A DNA stretch of 35,163 bases, taken from contig JABDIN010000084.1 in NCBI GenBank assembly GCA_013003715.1, positions 1-35,163 of the forward strand, given 5' to 3'. The DNA comes from Desulfobacteraceae bacterium. GTDB lineage: Bacteria; Desulfobacterota; Desulfobacteria; Desulfobacterales; Desulfosarcinaceae. Within the stretch, counting starts at the first letter, position 1. The number at the start of each line of letters is the position of its first letter. Positions 24,780 through 32,345 of this stretch are shown here, one piece after another. Under the pieces are notes generated by a model that was not told where the DNA came from, made no database searches, and saw nothing but the letters and a program-made list of their open reading frames with translations. Position numbers and translations under genes: made by a program.

Positions 24780-26723
24780 CTACAGAATCCTGGCAGCGTG
24801 GAATCCTTCCCAAATCGCATTGGCAACGCGCCGTGGTTCGATACAATCCCCAATGGCGTGTACACCTGGCCTTTTTGCACTCAAGGATTTGAATAACGTG
24901 TTTCGTGGTTTCAGGCCAACCGCCACTATAGTGTTATTGCAGGCAATTTGTCTGGTTTCACCCGTCTCCGTGTGAATACGTACACCGACGTCATTTATTT
25001 CCAAAATCCTGGTATTCAATAGAAACGCGACATCCGCTTCTGCCAGCAACTCAAGCATATGCAACCGATTAGCCGCCTCGATATTCGATGCAATACTATC
25101 CATGGCTTCAATGACGGTTACGGTTTTCCCATTTTGCGCCAAATACAGCGCTGTTTCACAACCAACCAATCCCCCGCCGATGATGGCCACGGCTTCACCG
25201 ACCTGGCTGGTCCCTGAAAGTACATCTATGGCATTTACAACACTTGACCTGTCTACTCCCGGTATCTTCGGCAATATATGATTCGCGCCTGTAGCGATAA
25301 AAACCGCTTCCGAGTCGACGTTTTCGATATGTTCAAGCGTTGCCTCAGCCTTCAATTTTACACTGATGTCCAGTTTTTCAACTTGCCTGACCAGATAATC
25401 CCGAAGCAACTTATAATCCCTTTTAAATTCAGGTATTGAACCTGGAATCAACATTCCCCCCAGTTGATCACTTTTCTCCCAAAGCGCCACATCATGCCCT
25501 CTCTTGGCCGCAACTATGGCGGCTTCCATGCCGGCCGGTCCACCGCCGACAACGAGCAGTTTTTTGGGCTTTTTTGCCGGTTCGATGCTGAATTCCTTTT
25601 CCATTCCCGTTTCAGGGTTTACCGAACAACTGATGTACTTTCCCTCTACAATTCGATTCAAGCAGAATTCGTGATCCCCCAGACATGGAACAATATCATC
25701 AGTCTCACCCCGTTGAACTTTATTAGGCCATTCAGGATCCGCCAGCAGAGGTCGCCCTATAGCAATAAAGTCTGCATTTTCCGATTTCAATACCTCTTCC
25801 GCAAGTTCGGGATAGCCCAATTTACCCACAGCCACCACAGGTACGGAAACAACTTCTTTGGCAGCAATAGCCATATCCACCATGCATCCCGGCGGCTGGG
25901 ATGTGGGGGGATGGGCCCATTGCCATTTTTCATAGCAGCCCGCATCGATGACAAAGGCATCAACACCCGCCGATTCAAGGATTTTAATAATCTTCAGCCC
26001 CTCGTCGAGTTCCCGGCCGCCTTTTAGATAATGTGTTAGACCGATTTTATAAATTACCGGAAAATCTGAACCGCCGCCTTTTTTGATTGCCTTGATGACC
26101 TCCATGGGAAATCTCAATCTGTTTTCAAGACTCCCACCGTATTGGTCTTTTCGCTTATTCCAGATAGCCGTTTTAAATTGATCCAGCAGGTAACCTTCAT
26201 GGCCATGCAATTCTATTGCGTCAACACCGGCTTTTTTGGCGATCTCCGAGCTGAATGCAAAACAATCCAGCAGATGTTGGATCTCCTTGATTGATATTTC
26301 ACGGGCATTGATTTTTTCATTCCGGAAACAAGGAACCTCAGAAGGCGCTATAGCCCTGTCAATATTCACCAAATCATGATAGACGACGCGGCCCCACCCG
26401 GCGGTCAACTGAACCGCGAGTTTCGCACCATGGATATGCATTCTTTCAGCTAATTCATTTAGCCAGTTGGTGGCGACCTTACCGTCAACCAGCGGCCTCG
26501 GGAAGACGTTTGAATCGGGCATCTGCTCCTCAAAACGGCTGACACGCGTCATTCCCGTTACAATTAGTCCCACACCGCCTTTGGCCCGCGCTTCATAATA
26601 ATCCATACCCCTTTTAGACAGCCGCCCGAATGGATCGATGAGTCCGCCTGTTCCCATCGCCGCCATTACGATTCGGTTTTTTATAGTCAGATTGCCTATC
26701 TTGCCGGGTTCAAACAATTTCAT
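24780..26723 (-). CDS. NADH:flavin oxidoreductase, 2,4-dienoyl-CoA reductase-like
   Basis: A 647-residue protein of the old yellow enzyme/2,4-dienoyl-CoA reductase architecture. The FMN barrel covers about residues 1-340 (ELHGHEGYLLDQF at 171-183 carries the active-site Tyr/His). The cluster region is C347, D350, C354, C366 in PCLGDHEFC and ISCSVNP. The FAD/NAD(P)-binding C-terminal half has VVGGGPAGMEAAI at about 391 and IIGGGLVGCETALYL. The second of four usual cluster Cys positions is Asp. I use ATG 26721-26723, preceded by AGGAAG, rather than the ATG six codons upstream. A promoter/operator lies about 130 bp upstream. It may reduce an enoyl-CoA, a cyclic enone or an N-oxide/amine. Confidence 0.93.
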   Translation of the reverse strand: MKLFEPGKIGNLTIKNRIVMAAMGTGGLIDPFGRLSKRGMDYYEARAKGGVGLIVTGMTRVSRFEEQMPDSNVFPRPLVDGKVATNWLNELAERMHIHGAKLAVQLTAGWGRVVYHDLVNIDRAIAPSEVPCFRNEKINAREISIKEIQHLLDCFAFSSEIAKKAGVDAIELHGHEGYLLDQFKTAIWNKRKDQYGGSLENRLRFPMEVIKAIKKGGGSDFPVIYKIGLTHYLKGGRELDEGLKIIKILESAGVDAFVIDAGCYEKWQWAHPPTSQPPGCMVDMAIAAKEVVSVPVVAVGKLGYPELAEEVLKSENADFIAIGRPLLADPEWPNKVQRGETDDIVPCLGDHEFCLNRIVEGKYISCSVNPETGMEKEFSIEPAKKPKKLLVVGGGPAGMEAAIVAAKRGHDVALWEKSDQLGGMLIPGSIPEFKRDYKLLRDYLVRQVEKLDISVKLKAEATLEHIENVDSEAVFIATGANHILPKIPGVDRSSVVNAIDVLSGTSQVGEAVAIIGGGLVGCETALYLAQNGKTVTVIEAMDSIASNIEAANRLHMLELLAEADVAFLLNTRILEINDVGVRIHTETGETRQIACNNTIVAVGLKPRNTLFKSLSAKRPGVHAIGDCIEPRRVANAIWEGFHAARIL

Positions 26724-26853
26724 TATACTCTTCCTTATCAAGCTTTATACCTGATCGATATCACTCACCGATTCGGATGACTATGCCCATCTGTCGCCCC
26801 AGCAGACGACATACGGTTCGCCGGGGTGATTTCCAAGCTATCTATATTCATTT

Positions 26854-26882
26854 TTGTATACAATTATGTATTTCATTGTCAA
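26854..26882 (-). promoter_or_regulatory. Sigma70-like promoter overlapping a composite operator
   Basis: On the minus strand TTGACA (26882-26877) is separated by 16 bp from TATACA (26860-26855), inside TTGTATACAA (26854-26863), with TGTAT at 26867. The arrangement resembles the 2.3-kb promoter: same -35, same -10 in the palindrome. It should drive the flavoprotein gene starting at 26723. The remaining 441-bp gap (26724-27164) holds only a doubtful Cys/Arg-rich minus-strand ORF (26931-27134) without a ribosome-binding site. Confidence 0.7.
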
Positions 26883-27164
26883 TATGTTTTTCCCTTGTGT
26901 GATATCCACCCGCACGGCGGCATCGGTCGTTTACAGACACATGAGGCAGCGGGGTGTTTTTTTTAGAATGCTACGGGCAAGCGGGCTGAGTGTTTTTCCG
27001 GCACGTTTGCACCTGCGCGAAGGTTTCGGACGTCGTTGGTAATCAAGATCCCTCATGCACATGGTAAAGAGGTGTTTCAAGGACGGATATTGCACCCGGC
27101 ACTCCGCCAATTCCTTTATGCCGACGAACACCACATGACGGTATGAATTGGTGGCAACAAACTT

Positions 27165-29053
27165 TCAGTTTAGGTATTCTTCCGCCCATCGGATATCGAG
27201 TTCATCAAGTTTTGCGTTTGTTGGTTTCCCCTGGTAGTCCCATCCCATCAGTTGATAGTAAATCTCCTGCATTTCCGCAAGTTCAGGCGGATTGATGGAT
27301 TCATCAGCAAGAGCGCCTTCCTCCGGAGGTTCTGCGAATCTGTCCGGAAGCCTGTCATCGGACCTGTTGAAACCCTCTCTGAGATTGAAAATACGCATCA
27401 ATGCAATGCTTCGTTCCGTGCATTTCATAAGCGCTTCATAGCTCAAAGACCAACCGGTTACGGCACGAACGGCGTCCCTGATTTGATCGTATCGATAGGG
27501 TACGAATGCACACAACACCAGGGAATTCAGGAGTTGCGACCATAATTCGACCCTGTACAGCATGTTGACCTTACGCGGGCTCAATTCATCCGGGGGTACC
27601 GGCGCTGCGCTGCTGTCCACCATCTGCCAGTTTTCAACCTTTACGGTATCTTTGCTTAAATGGGTGTCAAACACGCCGGTCACATGATCCGCTCCTGTGG
27701 CATGAACACTGTAATGCAGCCCCATTCCTTTCATCAGTCGCGGTTCGTGCATTGCCAATTCCAATCCCTTTACGTCCATGGCAAATGCTTCTGCTCCGTT
27801 ACCGATTTTCCGTGCTGCTCTGCGTGACCCTTCAGCGAGAAGGGCGCCTATCCCTTTTTTATGCGCAATTAAAGAGAGCGTGTCCAACAATGCCTGAGCA
27901 TTACCAAACGAGAGCTCGATCCCGTTTGTATCGGACGTGGTCAGCAGGCCGTTCTCAAAGCACTCCATGGCAAATGCGATGGTCCCTCCGGCGGAAATCG
28001 TATCCATACCATAACGATTGCACAATTCGTGGGCTTTACATATGACTTCCGGGTCATCGACCATACAATTGGAGCCGAATTGCGCGATGGTTTCATATTC
28101 AGGTCCGCCATACGCCGGATCAATCGGAATGGTTGCGGTGGTGCCGTAAACCTCTTTTTTGCATCGGACGACACAAGAATGGCAGGTCCCCATCTTATCC
28201 GTAAAAATATCAGATAAACGGCGGGCACTGATCTCCCGGGCATGATTGAAATAACCTTTTTTATAATTCTTCACCGGAAGATTTCCCGTAAGGTTATAAC
28301 CTTCGATATCTGCACCTGTTCCGTATTTCCAGAGGTGGGTTCTGGATTTGAAGTTATTGGCTATCCATTTCTGCAATCCCCTGATGGTTTCTTTATCCGC
28401 AACCTCGGGCATCCTTGTACCCCGAACCGCAATGGCTTTGAGGTTCTTCGAGCCCATGACGGCTCCCAGCCCGGTACGTCCGGCGGCATGCTTTACGTCA
28501 TTCATGATACACGCATACCGCACGAGATTCTCTCCGGCCGGACCGATAATCGAAGTCCGGATCCTGCCATCTCCCAATTCCCGGCGCAATGCGGCGTGTG
28601 TGTCCGCTATCTCCATTCCCCAAATCGCCGCGGCATCCCGGATCCCGACATTGTTGTCCTTTATCCAGAGGTAACAAGGGGTGCTTGATTTTCCTTCCAG
28701 GATAATCGCATCATATCCGGCACGTTTAAGCTCGGCACCCCAAAACCCTCCCACCTCGGCCTCTCCATAGGCGTTCGTCAGAGGTGATTTTGCCCCGACA
28801 CTATTACGCCCGCAGCCTGAAAGCGGAACCCCGGAAAGCGGCCCCAGGGCAAAAACAAGTTTATTCAACGGTCCCAAAGGATCATTTCCCTGAGGGACCT
28901 CTCTTAAAAGGGTGCTAACGATAAAACCTCTCCCCCCTAGGTATTTTTTAAAAACCTGTTTGTGGGCCTGTCCTCGGTGAATGATCGCGTTGTCAAATCC
29001 ACCCTCAGGATCTTGCCGTTATAGCCAAACGGATCCGGTGCACAGATTGTCAT
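27165..29053 (-). CDS. Aldehyde:ferredoxin oxidoreductase (AOR family) with a -1 frame break near the 5' end
   Basis: A tungsten/molybdopterin aldehyde:ferredoxin oxidoreductase of about 629 residues once its frames are joined. Frame one starts at ATG 29051-29053, overlapping the thiolase stop, and reads MTICAPDPFGYNGKILRVDL up to TAG at 28937-28939. Re-reading one base at 28943-28952 gives FLKKYLGGRGFIV, the normal AOR N-terminus, and continues to 27165. Cluster ligands are C-x2-C-x3-C in TCHSCVVRC (291, 294, 298 in joined numbering) and the Cys of LVLCAF (about 514), close to the Pyrococcus spacing. The pterin region GCGRNSVGAKSPLTNAYGEA is intact. The break may be programmed frameshifting, a mutation or a sequence error. 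Without it an internal TTG near 28877 would give a truncated product. Confidence 0.88.
28943..28952 (-). other. Slippery sequence T TTA AAA / A AAA AAT at the oxidoreductase frame break
   Basis: In the zero frame the codons read TTT TTA AAA AAT ACC TAG. Positions 28952-28946 form T TTA AAA, and 28949-28943 form A AAA AAT, both fitting X XXY YYZ slippery heptamers. A one-base backward slip yields AAA TAC CTA GGG, the exact frame of the family consensus. An SD-like AGGACAGG begins about 20 bp upstream and the purine-rich GGGGGGAGAGG follows the stop. The T5A6 run is equally a place for mutation or miscount. Confidence 0.6.
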
Positions 29054-30324
29054 TTTTCATCCATATTCTCCACGACAACAGCGATGCCGTGTCCGCCGCC
29101 ACCACATATCGTCTCCAGGCCATATAAGGATTTCCGCCGTTTCATCTCATGAATCAGGGTAACCATTCGCATTGTGCCTGTGGCAGCGATGGGATGACCT
29201 AGTGATACCCCGGACCCATTGACATTTACTTTATTTTCCATTTCTTCGGGTGCCAGTCCCATTAATTGGGCATCGGCGAGTACCTGTACGGCAAATGCCT
29301 CCTGTATTTCAATCAGATCCATCTGATCGATGGTCAAATCCGCCCGGCTCAGTGCCTTATCCACTGACGCCGGTACGGCCGGATAAGTCAATGTCGGATC
29401 AGCGGCGGCAACCCCAAATCCCTTTAATTTTACCAATGGCCGGAGACCGAGTTCCCTGGCCTTGCTTTCCTTCATCAACAGGACCACCGCTGCACCATCA
29501 TTTTCAGTGGAAGAGTTCCCTGCCGTACAAACACCGTCGGGATACACGGCCCTGAGTTTTCCTAATTTTTCAATTGTAGAGTCGGCTCTCGGCGGCTCAT
29601 CGGTATCAATGATCAGAGGATCGCCTTTTTTTTGGGGAATCTCCACCGGCACGATTTCTTCGGTAAATTTGCCGGATTCAATGGCTTTGCATGCCCTTTG
29701 ATGGCTCCTCAAGGCCCATTCATCTGCCTGTGAGCGTGTAACATCCTCGTTACTGGCGGCTTTTTCAGCCCATGACATCATGGAATTGAGTTCTCCAAAC
29801 CGCTCGATGGGTTGAGACATCACGCGTGCTCTTTGAATGCGGTCGAAAAACGGAAACCCCCACATGGGAAGAGCACCATGTCCTCGCGGCATCATGCCCC
29901 ATTTGGGATCGTTTTTTCCGCCGACGCCCCATTTGATAAATTCACCGGGAATGTAAAATTCCGTCCGGCTCATGCTCTCCACCCCCCTTGCGACAACAAC
30001 ATCTGCATAACCGCATTGAATCTTCATGGCACCGAAGCTTATGGAATCAAGGCCTGAACAACAGCGGCGATCCAATGTAATACCGGGAATCTCCACCGGC
30101 CAGTCTGCAGCAAGCAAGGCCATCCTGGCAATGTTGACTGACTCACCATTCTGATAGGATTGTCCCATGATCACTTCGTCGATGATCTGAGGATCAATCT
30201 TCGTCCGCTTGGCTATTTCCTTGAGTACGAGTGCCCCGAGTTGATAGGCGGATATATCCTTCAGAGCCCCCAGGTAATTCCCGATGGGTGTCCTCACCGC
30301 ACCACATATAACGACGGTTTCCAT
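29050..30324 (-). CDS. Thiolase (acetyl-CoA acetyltransferase family)
   Basis: A 424-residue thiolase that cleaves or forms 3-ketoacyl-CoA. The nucleophile is C88 in LDRRCCSGLDS. The second active-site block reads EIQEAFAVQVLA, with Gln in place of the usual Asn of NEAFA. The third and fourth blocks are NGSGVSLGHPIAATG and CGGGGHGIAVVVE. The 424-residue length, slightly over the usual 390, reflects an insertion around residues 120-165. AGGAGAG precedes ATG 30322-30324. The stop overlaps the start of the oxidoreductase gene (ATGA), and 151 bp separate it from the dehydrogenase gene upstream. Confidence 0.95.
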   Translation of the reverse strand: METVVICGAVRTPIGNYLGALKDISAYQLGALVLKEIAKRTKIDPQIIDEVIMGQSYQNGESVNIARMALLAADWPVEIPGITLDRRCCSGLDSISFGAMKIQCGYADVVVARGVESMSRTEFYIPGEFIKWGVGGKNDPKWGMMPRGHGALPMWGFPFFDRIQRARVMSQPIERFGELNSMMSWAEKAASNEDVTRSQADEWALRSHQRACKAIESGKFTEEIVPVEIPQKKGDPLIIDTDEPPRADSTIEKLGKLRAVYPDGVCTAGNSSTENDGAAVVLLMKESKARELGLRPLVKLKGFGVAAADPTLTYPAVPASVDKALSRADLTIDQMDLIEIQEAFAVQVLADAQLMGLAPEEMENKVNVNGSGVSLGHPIAATGTMRMVTLIHEMKRRKSLYGLETICGGGGHGIAVVVENMDEK

Positions 30325-30475
30325 TTATCTCTCCTTATGTTATCAAGTTGTTATTGCTCCGGTGAATAAATACGCCAATTTCGTATCTCCTGTTTATGGC
30401 GGACGGCGGCTGCAAGAAGGTTGTTTCCAGTATATTCCGTCGGAGACTTCTTACGCAATGCAGACATACGTTACT

Positions 30476-31381
30476 TCACCTGATCAGTTCCCGGGTTAAT
30501 ATCTTCTTGCCATTTTCATCGTATTCGTAAAAGCCTTTACCCGTTTTTTTGCCGAGCCATCCGGCGGAGACCATCTTTCTCATTAACATCGGCGGGGCGA
30601 AATTCGGATCCTTTGTCATATTGTAAATATCATCAACAGCCGAAAGCGTTGTATCAAGCCCGACCATATCCTGCAATTCCAACGGTCCCATGGGATGTCC
30701 CAAACCGAATTTGGCTGCGGCATCAATATCTTCCTTGGATGCGATACCGTTTTCAACCATCCGGATGGCATTCAAGCGAAAAGGGTATTGTAGATAATTG
30801 AGAATAAACCCCGGTGAATCTTTGGCAATAATAGGCGTCTTCCCGATGGTTACGCAAAATTCCCTGCATCTTTCAATCACCCCGTCATCCGTAACGATAC
30901 TTTTGACAATCTCAACCAGTTTCATCAACGGCACGGGATTGAAAAAATGGACACCGGCCACCCGATCCGGAATTTTGGTCTCCTTGGCGATGTCTATCAC
31001 TGAAAGACTCGACGTATTGGTGGCCAGGATCGCATCTTCTTTGCATACGGTATCGAGCGCTCTGAAAATCTTCTTCTTCAATTCCATATTTTCATTGACC
31101 GCCTCGATGACAAGGTCGCAATCATTGAAGTGGTCCATCGTGGAAGCCCCATGGATTCTTCCCATTGCGGCCTGTTTGTCATCAAGACTGATCTTTTTTT
31201 TCTCTACACTTTTCTCTAAAAACCGCTCGATTCTTTCCAATCCCTGATCGATTAATTTCTTTTCAATTTCAGACACATATGTTTCGTATCCGGCTTGAGC
31301 GCAAATCTGCGCGATCCCCGACCCCATGATTCCGAATCCGACCACACCGACTTTCTGTATACCTTTATGTATACCATCCAT
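30476..31381 (-). CDS. 3-hydroxyacyl-CoA dehydrogenase
   Basis: A 301-residue NAD-dependent dehydrogenase of the 3-hydroxybutyryl-CoA dehydrogenase type. The Rossmann motif is VGVVGFGIMGSGIAQICAQA after a nine-residue N-terminal extension. The active-site region has ATNTSSLSVIDIA and VAGVHFFNPVPLMKLVEIV, and the C-terminal domain has KFGLGHPMGPLELQDMVGLD. ATG 31379-31381 is preceded by AGAGG. It lies next to thiolase, so a beta-oxidation-like route is likely. The N-terminal extension codons contain two TGTATAC-like repeats on the plus strand. Confidence 0.95.
   Translation of the reverse strand: MDGIHKGIQKVGVVGFGIMGSGIAQICAQAGYETYVSEIEKKLIDQGLERIERFLEKSVEKKKISLDDKQAAMGRIHGASTMDHFNDCDLVIEAVNENMELKKKIFRALDTVCKEDAILATNTSSLSVIDIAKETKIPDRVAGVHFFNPVPLMKLVEIVKSIVTDDGVIERCREFCVTIGKTPIIAKDSPGFILNYLQYPFRLNAIRMVENGIASKEDIDAAAKFGLGHPMGPLELQDMVGLDTTLSAVDDIYNMTKDPNFAPPMLMRKMVSAGWLGKKTGKGFYEYDENGKKILTRELIR
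31355..31374 (-). promoter_or_regulatory. Composite operator within the first codons of the dehydrogenase gene
   Basis: CTGTATACCTTTATGTATAC at 31355-31374 has TGTATAC at 31356-31362 and again at 31368-31374, the same 12-bp offset as at the other four sites. It lies over codons 3-9 of the gene, so a bound repressor would act as a roadblock or bind close downstream of the promoter. A chance codon repeat (GGT ATA CA) is possible. Confidence 0.5.
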
Positions 31382-31911
31382 TATACACCTCTCTTCTGTT
31401 GTTATTGTTTAGTAGTTACCTGAATTACTATATTTATGAATAACCGAAAAGGTATTTTTTTCTACGGCCGTCGGACCCGGTCACCGGAAACAGCGCCATC
31501 CACATGATATAATTCATATAATCGCCTGATCAGAATTGTTTCCCCCGCATTTTTTTTCCTGAACAGTATGCCGCCATTTGGCATTTATCATTATTGATCG
31601 GGCTTTATGGCGGTCTTCTCTCAAGAATGAACAATAAAAAAATCCGGGTTGATTCCAAATGCGGTTGCTCCGGACCCTCGGACAGGGTGATCGCATGTTG
31701 ATTTGGTATGCCATCAAATATTTTAAAATATAGTTCATGAATTGATACAAGGTACGGTTATATTAATCCGGCAACTAAATAAGTAAAGTGACGTATCGCT
31801 GATTCGCGTAATGAGTATCCGGCGGAACGTAAAGGGGACAAGTTTTCTTGCAGCCACCGCCTCCCATAAACCAGAAATATGAGTTTTGCGTATTTATCCG
31901 CCGGAGCAATA

Positions 31912-32040
31912 ATTTCAAATGACAAAATCCAAATGCCAATTGAAGGAATGCTGTCGTTTTATCTTCACCTTATCGTCAGAGCGGCCCTTAAAAATGGATA
32001 GCATACCTTCATTTGAAATTTGAGCTTTGTCGTTTGACAT
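31912..32040. repeat. Imperfect inverted-repeat element (44-bp arms)
   Basis: The arms 31912-31955 and 31997-32040 are inverted repeats with about 34 of 44 matching bases and no gaps, separated by 41 bp. The arms contain CAAATGACAAA and CAAACGACAAAGCTCAAATT on the corresponding strand, which resembles the low-complexity intergenic repeats I recall in deltaproteobacterial genomes. It sits in the 964-bp gap 31382-32345, where I find no convincing gene. The gap also separates the minus-strand catabolic island from plus-strand genes. Confidence 0.6.
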
Positions 32041-32117
32041 TACATTATCTGTTTTCGTCGGACACGATTCCAACCCTATCATTTTAAAATGCGTTAGCCC
32101 TGGGCCCCAGGATCATT

Positions 32118-32165
32118 TTGGTTGATAGATGGTGCAAATTACATTACGATGACGCTATCAACCAA
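32118..32165. other. Perfect 11-bp inverted repeat upstream of the kinase gene
   Basis: TTGGTTGATAG (32118-32128) and CTATCAACCAA (32155-32165) are exact inverted repeats with a 26-nt loop, about 180 bp upstream of the histidine kinase start. No T-run follows, so it is more likely an operator or structured leader than a terminator. Confidence 0.45.
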
Positions 32166-32345
32166 TGTATGTAGACGAGTTCAGTCGAAGTTCATGCATC
32201 ACCAACACCCATTTCCAGATGAATCAGGTGATCTTCAGCTCAGTGCCGCGACAGATGTTTTTGCATGTGGTTATAATCCCTCAATCGATGCGAATACCGC
32301 CAACATCAGACTTAAACATCTTAGCAATCTTCGGAGGCGGGCTTC

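Noticed and set aside
26931-27134. Minus-strand ORF (67 codons, Cys/Arg-rich) after the oxidoreductase gene
   Set aside because: No ribosome-binding site, GTG start, biased composition and no recognisable family; kept only as a remark.
31514-31750. Minus-strand ORF of 78 codons in the intergenic gap
   Set aside because: TTG start, no ribosome-binding site and no recognisable sequence; typical of chance ORFs in A+T-rich gaps.
31761-31774. A 14-bp sequence TATTAATCCGGCAA repeated at 34505-34518
   Set aside because: A shared 14-mer within 35 kb is expected about by chance; no extension of identity on either side.
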